DNA of 64,000 nt from an uncultured Bacteroidota bacterium (GCA_937872515.1 CALMSX010000115.1:62001-126000); one strand, 5' to 3'; positions 1-9,009 are shown, numbered from the stretch's first letter. Translations and numbers: made by a program. The notes: a model not told the origin generated them from the letters alone.

Positions 1-1409
1 TTTTCTATATGATCAGGTCTATACTGATATGTTTCAACAATTTTACTTATATGACTTTCCTCCAATGAGTTTTGCCTTTTTCCTTGTTTGTAATGTTCCG
101 CTGCATTAATAAACAATACATCATCGTGTTTTTTACATTTCTTCAAAATCAAAATACAAACGGGAATACCTGTAGAGTAAAACAAATTTGATGGCAAACC
201 AATTACAGTGTCAATGTGATTATCCTTTAACAATTTAGTCCTGATGCGTTCTTCAGCACCACCACGGAATAATACACCATGTGGCAAGATTATAGCCATG
301 GTTCCCTCTTTTCCTAAAAAGTGAAAACCATGCAGTAGAAAAGCAAAGTCTGCCGCTGATTTAGGTGCTAAACCATAACTTTTAAATCGGAAATCTTCTG
401 CAAGAGTGTCGTTGGGTTCCCAACGTAGGCTAAATGGCGGATTGGCTACAATGGCATCAAATTCAATTTTTTTACTTGGATTCATTTCATTGAGAATATG
501 CCATTGGTTTTCTAATGTGTCACCATGGAATATCTCAAACTCGGTGTCCTTCATCCCATGCAAGAGCATATTCATTCGGGCAAGATTGTAGGTAGTAATG
601 TTTTTTTCCTGTCCGTAAATTTTACCAATACTTCCACCGTTGTTTTTTATTCGCTTTCTCACATTAAGTAATAACGAACCAGAACCACAGGCGAAGTCCA
701 ATACTTTATCAAGTTTCATTTTCTTACCTGTTTTTGGTTCCTGGCTGTCAAGGGTAACAATTTCAGATAAAATAGTAGAAATTTGTTGGGGTGTATAAAA
801 TTCTCCTGCTTTTTTGCCTGACCCTGCTGCAAACTCACCAATTAAATATTCATAGGCATCACCCAATGTATCTGAGTCGGCAGAAAATTCAGCAATGCCT
901 TCCGCAATTTTTTGAATGATTGTGCAAAGTTTCTTATTTCTCTCGGCTGATGTTTTTCCCAGTTTTTCCGAATTCAGATTGATTTCGGAAAATAAGCCCT
1001 GAAAAGCACTTTCAAAAGATTCATTTTCGATGTATCGAAAACCTGATTCCAATGTTACCAACAACTCAGCGTTTTGAGTTCTCGCCATTTCGGTAATATT
1101 GCTCCAAAGATGGTCTGGTTTGATAACATAGTGCACTTTTCTGCGCATCTGTTTTTCAAATTCCGCTACTTCATTTTTGTTATCTTTATACCAAACGGAG
1201 AGTGGTGTTCTGCTATCTGATATAGGCAGATTGGGATAGTCCTTGCCTAATTCTTTTTTTGCTGCCTCCTCATAATTGTGACTCAGGTAACGTAAGAATA
1301 GAAACGAAAGCATATAATCACGGAAATCATCCGCATTCATTGCTCCACGAAGGTTGTCTGCTATAGCCCAAAGGGTTTTACCTAGTTGTTGTTGGTCTTT
1401 ATTTGTCAT
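1..1409 (-). CDS. hsdM: Type I restriction-modification system methyltransferase subunit HsdM (3' end outside window)
   Basis: N6-adenine DNA methyltransferase subunit of the type I enzyme; with HsdS it modifies the recognition site and with HsdR it forms the restriction complex. I read the frame directly from the minus strand: the protein begins MTNKDQQQLGKTLWAIADNL (HsdM N-terminal helical bundle). It then has the SAM-binding motif DFACGSGSLLL and the catalytic NPPF motif (context IVANPPF). About 469 codons are visible and the gene runs off the left edge without a stop. Its ATG overlaps the stop of the preceding gene (ATGA, 1406-1409), so translation is probably coupled to the PrrC-like gene. 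It is the last visible gene of the operon, an unusual order because hsdM usually precedes hsdS. Confidence 0.95.
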   Translation of the reverse strand, partial: MTNKDQQQLGKTLWAIADNLRGAMNADDFRDYMLSFLFLRYLSHNYEEAAKKELGKDYPNLPISDSRTPLSVWYKDNKNEVAEFEKQMRRKVHYVIKPDHLWSNITEMARTQNAELLVTLESGFRYIENESFESAFQGLFSEINLNSEKLGKTSAERNKKLCTIIQKIAEGIAEFSADSDTLGDAYEYLIGEFAAGSGKKAGEFYTPQQISTILSEIVTLDSQEPKTGKKMKLDKVLDFACGSGSLLLNVRKRIKNNGGSIGKIYGQEKNITTYNLARMNMLLHGMKDTEFEIFHGDTLENQWHILNEMNPSKKIEFDAIVANPPFSLRWEPNDTLAEDFRFKSYGLAPKSAADFAFLLHGFHFLGKEGTMAIILPHGVLFRGGAEERIRTKLLKDNHIDTVIGLPSNLFYSTGIPVCILILKKCKKHDDVLFINAAEHYKQGKRQNSLEESHISKIVETYQYRPDHIE

Positions 1410-2512
1410 TGTTGTGATGTCTCTTGTGGTTCGTTAAAAAGTTCAACATTGAACTTGTAATTCCGTTTAAAATTTTCAAATATATCTTCAAAAATCACTT
1501 TATTTTGCTCAACCATTTCAGTTGGTTCAAACAAGGAATATCCACCGTGATTCATTACGTTAATCATTCTGCTACGTAGTGTTCCTTCTTCATCATCGTT
1601 ATTGATAATTATGCAATCCCTCCAGGAATTAAATCCGTGAAAGTTAGCTGCTTTCTCTAATACGTTTCTCAGGATATTAAAATGATAGGTGTATAGTTTG
1701 TCTTCCTTGATAGCTTTGTCTAATTGTTGAATAACTGATATATGATAAATAAAAGGTGTGTCGCTAGTCCACTTGTAGTTGTAGCCATTTGTACCATTTC
1801 TTAAAAGTAATTTGCGTGCACTAGTCCCCAATTCATTGCAAAGCACGTTAAAAAACAAAGAATGATGAGTTGAAATAACGGTTTTTACCTTATTGTTATC
1901 TGATTTTAAAATACGACCTAGGTAATGAGCAACGGCTATTACATTTATATCATCAAGCGATGAAATTGGGTCGTCTATGTAAACATAATCCACCCAATCA
2001 TAAGGTTCTTGTTTGTCTATTGCAATTTGAGCAATAGCAAGAAAAAAGCACCAAATAAAGATTCGCTCTTCCCCTCTTGAAATTTTTATATTGGGTAAGG
2101 TAACCGAGTTACCATCAACAATAATTTCCTTGCTAAAAACTACTCTACTTTCTTCGATATTTGTCCGAAAGTTGAAATCAAAAAATTGTCTAAGAATCGG
2201 TCTAACCCTGTCATCAATTGAAGAACCTTCTAAATCATCAAAGAATGTTGATGCTGTATTGATGTTCAGGTATCTCTCACTATCTCCATCTAAGTCATTA
2301 TTCCACCAAAATAAGTCTTCGGTGAACGCATTGAAATATAACGTGTCCCTTTCTTTCCCTTCTATTCGTTTGCCAATTTCTTTAAACTCAGTAGAAAGTC
2401 TTGTTTTACCAGTGCCGTTATAGGCGTACACCAAAGTGAACTTTTTATTGCTATCTCTTATGTTTTGTGCAAAAGCAGCTAAACTATCTATTGTATGTAC
2501 TTCCGTAGCCAT
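1406..2512 (-). CDS. PrrC-like anticodon nuclease (ABC-type ATPase plus C-terminal RNase domain)
   Basis: A 368-residue protein with an ABC-type ATPase core. The Walker A motif is NGTGKT (32-37), the signature-like motif is ISRGEE (144-149), Walker B is YVYIDDP (176-182) followed by SSLDD, and the H-loop is STHH (214-217). The C-terminal part has R282-x3-E286 and, after about 36 residues, N321-H322. This matches the Arg-Glu-His arrangement known for the tRNA anticodon nuclease PrrC (Arg320, Glu324, His356), and the total length is also PrrC-like. In E. coli, PrrC is embedded in a type I RM locus, kept silent by the RM complex and released when a phage inhibits it. Here the gene sits between hsdS (3 nt gap) and hsdM (4-nt overlap). 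Assignment to PrrC rather than another RloC/AAA protein is inference from length, motif and context. Confidence 0.75.
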   Translation of the reverse strand: MATEVHTIDSLAAFAQNIRDSNKKFTLVYAYNGTGKTRLSTEFKEIGKRIEGKERDTLYFNAFTEDLFWWNNDLDGDSERYLNINTASTFFDDLEGSSIDDRVRPILRQFFDFNFRTNIEESRVVFSKEIIVDGNSVTLPNIKISRGEERIFIWCFFLAIAQIAIDKQEPYDWVDYVYIDDPISSLDDINVIAVAHYLGRILKSDNNKVKTVISTHHSLFFNVLCNELGTSARKLLLRNGTNGYNYKWTSDTPFIYHISVIQQLDKAIKEDKLYTYHFNILRNVLEKAANFHGFNSWRDCIIINNDDEEGTLRSRMINVMNHGGYSLFEPTEMVEQNKVIFEDIFENFKRNYKFNVELFNEPQETSQQ

Positions 2513-2515
2513 AAT

Positions 2516-3757
2516 CTATTCTTTGATTTTAGGAAACAAACCCTCCATCAATCCCTTTTTATGCAACTTCAATTGTTCTATCTTCTCTGCCTGTGCAGAA
2601 ATAAGGGCATCTAAGGTCGAAAGACATGAAGCTATTTTTTGTTGTTCTTTTGGATTTATTGGCAAAGGTATTGGAATAATATCAAGATAGCCTCTATTCA
2701 GTTTTGGCTGTGCCAAACCTGTCAAGAAATCCTCAATATTTATCGCATTAATATATTTTTCCACCAAAATCTGAGTATCAAAATTTTCGAACTTTAATAC
2801 GTGGGCGTGATTATTAACCCAAGTTTTACCTGTAATTGTAAATGCAATTGGATAATTTCGGTCAATCAAGTTTGCCCCATCTTCCGAAATACACAACAAT
2901 GTCTCATTAAAAATATAATCCTTAACATAATCAACTATGCCTGAAGCACCGTAATACGGTACATTGCCCTTTTCTCTTTGGGTTGATGTTATAGGAATTC
3001 TTTTTGAGTCTAAATTTTCAGCAATTTGCCCCAATTTATTATCCTTCCACTCCCCATCCTTCTCAAACTCCTTAAACCTAAATTTCGGCACTTTCTCCCC
3101 ATCCTGTGGAATAAGGTTTTGCATCAAGCCTTTTTTGTGGATTTTTAGTAGCTTTAGCTTTTGGCTGTGGGCGGCTATTAAGTCATTAAGATTTGTTGTG
3201 AAAGAAGATAATTTCTTTTGTTCATTCGGTTTTGGAAATGGAAATTCAATATCCCTTAATGCATCTTTAGAAAGGTTATTATTTTGACCTGTTCCAATAG
3301 AATTAATCTTGGAGTGAATTAATGGCTCTAACAAAAATTTGAGTGCTTTATTATCATGTTTTTTCGGACTTATTTTCATTGTCCGTTGATTGATGAAACC
3401 ACTATCAGTATTCCAAATAAAAAAATTAAAGCCAGCTGCCCCAGTTAAGCTCAATAATAAATCACCGCTGTGAACCGAATGTTTAGAAATATCTAAGTCC
3501 TTGATTTTACTGTTTGGTAGATAAACTTTTTCTTCATTAGAATTTTGATTGTTTATATCTGTAATTCGAATAACCTGCGTAGAATCTTTTTTATCCTTTG
3601 TGAAGTCAAATGACGAAAATGGATAACCATCTTGTAAATCAAATTGGTTATCTATAGAATCTTTATCCCACTCTCCCTCATTCTTAAACTCAGGAAAACG
3701 CAATTCGGGTATCAACCCTTTGACTTTGCTCAAGGCATGTTTATTATCTTTACTCAT
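2516..3757 (-). CDS. hsdS: Type I restriction-modification specificity subunit HsdS
   Basis: The DNA-recognition subunit, 413 residues, built as two half-subunits. Each half opens with a similar segment (LIPELRFPEF near residue 15 and KVPKFRFKEF near 223), has a target recognition domain, and closes with a helical spacer ending in LKLLKIHKKGLMQNL or IEQLKLHKKGLMEGL. This duplicated architecture is that of the HsdS family, in which the two TRDs read the two halves of a bipartite site and the conserved helices set the spacing. The start overlaps the hsdR stop by 8 nt. The recognition sequence cannot be predicted by eye. Confidence 0.95.
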   Translation of the reverse strand: MSKDNKHALSKVKGLIPELRFPEFKNEGEWDKDSIDNQFDLQDGYPFSSFDFTKDKKDSTQVIRITDINNQNSNEEKVYLPNSKIKDLDISKHSVHSGDLLLSLTGAAGFNFFIWNTDSGFINQRTMKISPKKHDNKALKFLLEPLIHSKINSIGTGQNNNLSKDALRDIEFPFPKPNEQKKLSSFTTNLNDLIAAHSQKLKLLKIHKKGLMQNLIPQDGEKVPKFRFKEFEKDGEWKDNKLGQIAENLDSKRIPITSTQREKGNVPYYGASGIVDYVKDYIFNETLLCISEDGANLIDRNYPIAFTITGKTWVNNHAHVLKFENFDTQILVEKYINAINIEDFLTGLAQPKLNRGYLDIIPIPLPINPKEQQKIASCLSTLDALISAQAEKIEQLKLHKKGLMEGLFPKIKE

Positions 3758-6740
3758 AAGCTGCTAATCCTGATATTTCACGCCCTTGGGCCAATTTTTT
3801 AAATTGGGGTACTAAGTCTGCCATCAATGCCAGTTCTTTTACCCTGCGTTCTTTCCAACTCAACTCTAACGGCTCAAGTAGGTCAGTGAGTTTTTCACCA
3901 TCAAAAATCATTCGGCTCATAATATTTTCTACAAAGGCTTTTAAGTCTGCGGTTGGCAAGCCATGGTGCTGGGCAATGGCAGCCAGTTCAGCATTGTATT
4001 TATCGTCTTTAAATTTTTCGAAGCCTTTACGTAGCTCCGCTTCTGTTTGCCCTTTGTTCCAGTCCAAACTGTCGATGTATTCAGACAGGTCTTCTTCTTC
4101 GTCCATCAAATTTGAATTGGAACGCAATATGCTTTTTACCTGCTCTTTGCTCATTTTCTGCTTGCCGGGTTTTCTTTGTGTGCTGTCGGCAATCAGGTTC
4201 ATAATGTAGTCGTAATCTATCACGGCAGAAGCAAACAACACAAATTCAAAATCCAGTTGCTGAATTTCTGGCAGTGTATCTTCTCCGCCTTTTTGTTGTA
4301 TTTCTCGCAATTGCTTGGCAGTTTCTATGTATGAACTCCGAAACTCTTGTAAGGTTGTTGTAGGCAGGATGGCCTCAATTTTTGCTTTTTGTTCTACAGT
4401 AATATCCGTGTATTGGTCAAGTTGCGTTTTCAGTCTTTGCACTTCTTTGAAGTTTTTCACAAAGGCTATCCGTGCCGCATCGCCTTTCAAATTGTACACC
4501 TCTTGCGGCTCATTTACCAAATTGTGTTCTTGCATAAATACACCTAAAGCTTCTACTGCTTTTTGGTATTTATCAATTACCAATGGTGCAGGGTCAATCA
4601 ACCAAATTTCTTTGGCTTTTTCATTATCTTCACCCGAGAATAAAGCAATGGCCTGGTTTACGGCATCTTGCTGAGATCGGAAATCCAAAATATTTCCATA
4701 GGGTTTGGTATCGTTCAGCACACGATTGGTTCGTGAAAACGCCTGGATCAAACCGTGGTATTTTAGGTTTTTGTCCACATACAAAGTATTGAGGTATTTG
4801 CTGTCGAACCCAGTAAGCAACATATCTACCACTATGGTAATATCAATTTTGTTTTTGTGCGGATAGTCTTTATTACTATATTTTTGGTCTTTGATGCGTC
4901 TTTGAACATCTTGATAATATAAGTCAAAAAGATAAATCTCGTGATTGGTTCCGTATTGTTTGTTGTAATCTGCAATAATGGTTTTGAGGGCTGTTTTCTT
5001 TTCTTCTGGATTTTGTTTATTGTCCTCCTTTTCCTGTATTAAATCTTCCTGAATCTGCTGAATATCGGTATTGCCTTCGGCGGGTGGTGAAAACACACAA
5101 GCAATGTTCAAGGGAATATAGTCGGGATTTTCTGTTTGTTTCTTTCTCTGAATTTCTTTGAAAAGGTTGTAGTACTCAATGGCATTGTTGATAGAAGCCG
5201 TTGCCAATACGGCATTGAATCGTCTTGAATTGGTTGCTGCATCGTGTTTTTCCAAAATGGCTTCCACCACTGCTTGTTGGGCTATGGCTTCACCTGGTTT
5301 CGGGTTTTGTGTTCCTTTTCCCTTGAAATAGTCAATATGAAAACGAAGTACATTTTTATCATCAATGGCGTGGGTGATGGTATAAGCGTGTAATTGCTTT
5401 TCAAAAATATCCTGTGTGGTTTTGTAAGAAGCATACTCTCCCTCTCTGATGTTGTAAGTTGCGTTTTCATCAAAAATGGGAGTTCCTGTAAAACCAAAGA
5501 GTTGAGCATTCGGAAAAAACTCCTTAATGGCTTTGTGATTTTCACCAAACTGCGAACGATGGCATTCGTCAAAAATGAAAACCATCCTTTTGGTGCGAAG
5601 CGGTTCTAATCTTTCCTTGTAGCCTGCCCTGAGCGAAGTCGAAGGGTTCTTTTTGTTGGTGCCATCCAATGCCATTCCTAATTTTTGAATAGTTGTAACA
5701 ATCACCTTATCGGCATAGTCAGTAGAAAGCAATCTTTTTACCAAGGTTTCGGTATTGGTGTTTTCTTCTACACTGCCTTCCTGGAACCTATTGAATTCCT
5801 CTCGCGTTTGTCGGTCCAGGTCTTTTCGGTCAACCACAAACAAACATTTTTCAATTTCGGGGATGTCTTTAAGGAGGGTAGACGCTTTGAAAGAAGTCAG
5901 TGTCTTACCGCTTCCAGTTGTATGCCATATATACCCATTGCCTCTATTTTGTTGAATACAATCTACTATTGCCTTCACTGCATAAATCTGATAGGGGCGC
6001 ATGATGAGCAACTTTTGTTCACTCTCCACGAGCACCATATATTTACTAATCATACTGCCCAGTGTGCACTTGGATAGAAATTTTTCAGTGAAGGGTTCAA
6101 GGTGTGTTATTTTCTTGTTGCTCTCGTCTGCTAATTGATAGATTGGCAAGAACTGTTCGTCTGCATTGAAAGAAAAATGCTGATTCTTGTTATTGGCAAA
6201 ATAGTAGGTATTGGTTTTGTTGCTAACTATAAACAACTGCATGTAACAAAGCAGTGAATTGCCGTAACCGCTGCCCGGTTCGTTTTTATATTCCACAATT
6301 TGCTGCATCGCTTTTCTTGGAGAAATGTCCAACTTCTTCAATTCGATTTGCACCACTGGCAAACCGTTAATCAATAAAATGATGTCAAACCGTTGATGAC
6401 TGTTTTCTGTATTGATACGTATTTGACTGATTATTTCAAAGTCATTCTTGCACCAGTCTTTGTTGTTCACTAAAGTATAATGTAAAGGTGTTCCATCTTC
6501 ACGTTGGAAGTATTGTTTTTCCCGCAGAAGTTTTGATGCTTTGAACACATCGGGTTCAATGATTTCCTCCCTCAATCGTAAAAACTCGTTTTCAGACAAT
6601 CGGACACGGTTGAGCGTTTCAAATTTTGTTTTGAAGTTTTGTTCCAATGTTTTCCTGTCAACTATATCGGGCCGATGTGTGTATTTTAGCCCTTTTAGTT
6701 GCTCTATAAGGTTCAGCTCAATTTGATACTCCTTACTCAT
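3750..6740 (-). CDS. hsdR: Type I restriction endonuclease/translocase subunit HsdR
   Basis: The 996-residue motor and nuclease subunit. The N-terminal PD-(D/E)xK nuclease shows D119 and E133-L-K135. The SF2 translocase has GSGKT (276-280), the DEAD-box-type motif DECH (391-394), GFTGTP and a C-terminal helicase half with LLTGFDS and FSRTNR. The helical C-terminus that docks on HsdM follows. Its ATG overlaps the stop of the upstream XRE gene (ATGA). An oddity is the peptide STSLRAG at residues 367-373, encoded by a genome-scattered palindromic element and lying between the helicase motifs. The reading frame stays open, so the subunit may still be functional. Confidence 0.96.
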   Translation of the reverse strand: MSKEYQIELNLIEQLKGLKYTHRPDIVDRKTLEQNFKTKFETLNRVRLSENEFLRLREEIIEPDVFKASKLLREKQYFQREDGTPLHYTLVNNKDWCKNDFEIISQIRINTENSHQRFDIILLINGLPVVQIELKKLDISPRKAMQQIVEYKNEPGSGYGNSLLCYMQLFIVSNKTNTYYFANNKNQHFSFNADEQFLPIYQLADESNKKITHLEPFTEKFLSKCTLGSMISKYMVLVESEQKLLIMRPYQIYAVKAIVDCIQQNRGNGYIWHTTGSGKTLTSFKASTLLKDIPEIEKCLFVVDRKDLDRQTREEFNRFQEGSVEENTNTETLVKRLLSTDYADKVIVTTIQKLGMALDGTNKKNPSTSLRAGYKERLEPLRTKRMVFIFDECHRSQFGENHKAIKEFFPNAQLFGFTGTPIFDENATYNIREGEYASYKTTQDIFEKQLHAYTITHAIDDKNVLRFHIDYFKGKGTQNPKPGEAIAQQAVVEAILEKHDAATNSRRFNAVLATASINNAIEYYNLFKEIQRKKQTENPDYIPLNIACVFSPPAEGNTDIQQIQEDLIQEKEDNKQNPEEKKTALKTIIADYNKQYGTNHEIYLFDLYYQDVQRRIKDQKYSNKDYPHKNKIDITIVVDMLLTGFDSKYLNTLYVDKNLKYHGLIQAFSRTNRVLNDTKPYGNILDFRSQQDAVNQAIALFSGEDNEKAKEIWLIDPAPLVIDKYQKAVEALGVFMQEHNLVNEPQEVYNLKGDAARIAFVKNFKEVQRLKTQLDQYTDITVEQKAKIEAILPTTTLQEFRSSYIETAKQLREIQQKGGEDTLPEIQQLDFEFVLFASAVIDYDYIMNLIADSTQRKPGKQKMSKEQVKSILRSNSNLMDEEEDLSEYIDSLDWNKGQTEAELRKGFEKFKDDKYNAELAAIAQHHGLPTADLKAFVENIMSRMIFDGEKLTDLLEPLELSWKERRVKELALMADLVPQFKKLAQGREISGLAAYE
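5625..5646 (+). repeat. Palindromic repeat inserted in frame within hsdR
   Basis: The bases GCCCTGAGCGAAGTCGAAGG and their immediate flanks form a short palindromic element. Its translation in the hsdR frame is the tell-tale peptide STSLRAG, seen in many bacterial genomes where such elements enter genes. Related forms of the same core (ctgag...tcgaag) occur at 53783-53820 and 53858-53878 in this window, but there between genes. Confidence 0.7.
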
Positions 6741-6925
6741 TCTTCTTTCAATAAATCTTTAGCGTTAACATTTAGAATTTTGGCAATGCGGTACAAATCT
6801 TCAATACTTGGCTGTCGCACATTACGGGCATACTCATTGATGGTGTTATAGCTCTTATCTACCTTCTTAGCAAGCCATGTTTGGGAGATCCCTTTCTCTT
6901 TCAAAGTTTCTTTAATTCTGTTCAT
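6737..6925 (-). CDS. Small XRE-family HTH regulator heading the type I RM operon
   Basis: A 62-residue protein that is almost only a helix-turn-helix: ISQTWLAKKVDKSYNTINEY is the HTH core at about residues 13-32. It is the first gene of the RM operon and its TGA overlaps the hsdR ATG. By size and position it resembles the controller (C) proteins of restriction-modification loci, which time methylase and nuclease expression and bind their own promoter. The inverted repeat immediately upstream is a plausible operator. The autoregulatory role is inferred. Confidence 0.85.
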   Translation of the reverse strand: MNRIKETLKEKGISQTWLAKKVDKSYNTINEYARNVRQPSIEDLYRIAKILNVNAKDLLKEE

Positions 6926-7000
6926 TTATACCTAATGAAATTTTAACACGCCAAATATAGTGAAATTTCATTGTCTGATAGTGTAAAATGTCACAATATA
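6926..7000 (-). promoter_or_regulatory. Probable promoter and operator of the RM operon
   Basis: On the minus strand TATATTTG (plus 6952-6959) matches the Bacteroidota -7 consensus TAnnTTTG; no good -33 TTTG is seen at the usual spacing. A perfect 10-nt inverted repeat, AATGAAATTT (6934-6943) and AAATTTCATT (6963-6972), brackets this element, and the right arm contains the self-complementary TGAAATTTCA (6961-6970). Placement around the -7 box suits autorepression by the adjacent XRE protein. Confidence 0.55.
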
Positions 7001-7402
7001 GTTGGGGGTTCGCTCAAGTCAAGCTCTTTTGTTTTTCATATGTATGATGGCACGAGTTGTAGAATAAAATTATGTTGATTGATAAAATGAAGAATAAAAT
7101 ATTATAAGTATGAAAATACCCAATATTATATATTATGGTTCACAAGTATCCAAATTGTAAAAAAGACTTGAAAGGATCTATTTTAATCTTTGTAATGTGG
7201 ACTGTACTTCGAGTTCATTTTTAGTCATTTTCTTGTTAATTCATGTTTATTACTTGCTTAAGTACTAAAATCAAAGTGAAAGTATTCTTCAGCCACTTTT
7301 GATTGTATCAATATATGGAGAATTAGAAATATCAATGTGGGCCAGACTTGATATTTTATGATTTATTGTAGCATGATCTCGATTAGCTTACTAAAAGGCT
7401 GT
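7001..7402. other. Gene-free AT-rich stretch
   Basis: Between the RM promoter and the 3' end of the HNH gene I see no convincing ORF, RNA gene or repeat. The sequence is AT-rich and non-coding on both strands. Confidence 0.6.
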
Positions 7403-7873
7403 TTACCTATGTTGATGACAATAACCTCCTCCTTTTACTTTTCTAGTACAATAACCTCCATTTTTTTTTGGAGCTCCACAAGTTGAACTTACTTCATAAT
7501 TTGTATTAAACGTTGATGTTGAATTGTACTTATAACTTTGGTAAGTGGAATTAGAATTGGCACTCCTTTCTCTTGCTGTTTTTTTTCTGTGTTGTTCCTT
7601 TGTCAGCAGCTGCATATTGTAAGCTTCATCTTCTCCTCCCTCAGATAGCGGTTTTATGTGATCAACTTCATAGCCATCAGGAACTGAATTAAGTCCCATG
7701 CTCTTTAAGAATTTATTTCGAGCTGATTGGTTCCTTTTTACTTTTGGTTTTCCTGTTGTCTTATAAGTTGAATTGTAGTAATATTCTGTATTTCCAGATT
7801 TATATGTCTCTTGACAAAATCCATTGCTATAAATAAAGATGGAAATAATTAGAAAAAGTAATTTAATATTCAT
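7403..7873 (-). CDS. Secreted HNH endonuclease-like protein with C-terminal Cys/His motif
   Basis: A 156-residue protein. The first ~20 residues are a signal peptide (hydrophobic LLFLIISIFIYSNGFC). A compact HNH nuclease motif follows: VDHIKPLSEGG, then N and QLLTKEQHRKKT (about residues 69-96), with the order D-H...N...H. The C-terminus has CGAPKKNGGYCTRK...GGYCHQHR, a C-x8-C-x8-C-x-x-H pattern typical of small zinc-binding tails in phage and Bacteroidota proteins. Export of an HNH nuclease suggests a nutritional, competitive or periplasmic DNA-degrading role, but function is unproven. It is the leftmost gene of the run of single-gene units, and no partner gene is adjacent. Confidence 0.75.
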   Translation of the reverse strand: MNIKLLFLIISIFIYSNGFCQETYKSGNTEYYYNSTYKTTGKPKVKRNQSARNKFLKSMGLNSVPDGYEVDHIKPLSEGGEDEAYNMQLLTKEQHRKKTARERSANSNSTYQSYKYNSTSTFNTNYEVSSTCGAPKKNGGYCTRKVKGGGYCHQHR

Positions 7874-8006
7874 TTTAAATTGATTTAGTATGCAAAATAA
7901 ATGTTTTTTGTGATTTAATTCTGTTATTTGTCATCATGTTTTTATTACATGCTACACCCTCAAACTGAAATCCTGTCTAGCCCGAAGTGGTGAGAGTACA
8001 AAACTG

Positions 8007-8094
8007 TCAACATGCACTAAACTTGAATAGAAGAAGAAATCTACAAATTTGCACGTCATCGAGCCTGACGCAAAACCAGAATTAGTGGCAGTTA
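8007..8094 (-). repeat. attC-like imperfect inverted repeat after the 8098-9009 gene
   Basis: Outer arms AACATGCACTAAA (8009-8021) and TTAGTGGCAGTTA (8082-8094) are nearly complementary and end in AAC/GTT as attC R boxes do. An inner CGTCA...TGACG pair (8053-8069) could form the loop stem. It starts a few bases past the stop of the minus-strand gene, the position expected for a cassette recombination site. This is a weaker member of the set. Confidence 0.4.
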
Positions 8095-8097
8095 TTT

Positions 8098-9009
8098 TCA
8101 TACGTATTTCAATTTGATAAGCATAAATTGAAAAATGTCATATTCTGTCCTTAGTTTTTCTCCAAATTGTAGCCATCTGCCAATTATACTTTCTTTTTGT
8201 TCAGACTGATTTTGTTCAAAAAGATCATTTTGTAAACTATTCAATAGTGAAATAGATTCTTGAAGATTTGTCATTTGTGTAGTTGGTTGTCCGTCTTGTG
8301 ATTTAAGATAATCATAGATAATTTGGCCTAGGTTTTGATCTTGTTCTATTTTTGTTGGTTCGTGAAAACAAACTTCGCTTCCAGTTTCCAAATAACTATA
8401 TCTGTGCTTATGAGTAGTTACTTTTACATGAGGTGGAATAACTATGTGTTCTTTTAAAATAGGAATGTTTTGAAATCTGATCGTACCTGTCCGTGTAATA
8501 ATATTTTGTGTTTTGAAATAAAAAGGCTCGTCCATGAACCAATGCCAAATTCTCCAAGAGAAAATTGAAGCCAAATGTACTGCCTTTAGATATGCAGTTC
8601 TATTTAAAAACAGTGGTGCTGTATAAAAACCTTTACCTTGCCCTGATGCTTCCAATTTTGCATTTAAGTCAAACAAAACATTGTGCTGGTAGTCTCTGTG
8701 TGTGGGTTGCTTGTCTCGTAAGTCAAAAAACAAAGTTTTAGGTGAATAATTGACTTTAAGAATTTTTCTGTCCATAATGATTTTAGAAGCACTAAAGTCA
8801 GGATAGGCAAAAGATCTTTTGAATTGAATATAAAGAGGACTGATTGAGTCAATATATGCGTCTGCGCCATAAATTACTTCGTCACTTTTAGATAATGGAA
8901 CTAAAGCAAATGGTGCTCTGGGAAACCTTGGAATTGTCAGTAATATCTGAACCATTAGGCTTACATTGTCTTCGGTAAAATCAGGTGATATTAAATTTGA
9001 TTTACTCAT
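8098..9009 (-). CDS. Protein of unknown function (303 aa)
   Basis: I do not recognise this protein. It has no signal peptide and no membrane segment. It is rich in aromatic residues in the middle (SWRIWHWFMDEPFYF near 170), has a run TTHKHRYSYLETGSEVCFHEP near 220, and ends in a probable helical segment with Gln/Asn/Ser-rich linkers. ATG at 9009 is the only sensible start. It is a single-gene unit with attC-like repeats on both sides and on the same strand as its neighbours. The cytoplasmic, single-gene layout would fit a cassette-borne accessory or defence function, but no domain supports that. Confidence 0.7.
   Translation of the reverse strand: MSKSNLISPDFTEDNVSLMVQILLTIPRFPRAPFALVPLSKSDEVIYGADAYIDSISPLYIQFKRSFAYPDFSASKIIMDRKILKVNYSPKTLFFDLRDKQPTHRDYQHNVLFDLNAKLEASGQGKGFYTAPLFLNRTAYLKAVHLASIFSWRIWHWFMDEPFYFKTQNIITRTGTIRFQNIPILKEHIVIPPHVKVTTHKHRYSYLETGSEVCFHEPTKIEQDQNLGQIIYDYLKSQDGQPTTQMTNLQESISLLNSLQNDLFEQNQSEQKESIIGRWLQFGEKLRTEYDIFQFMLIKLKYV

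Noticed and set aside
4583..5609. Plus-strand ORFs across hsdR
   Set aside because: They lie wholly antisense to the well-supported hsdR frame and show no features of their own.
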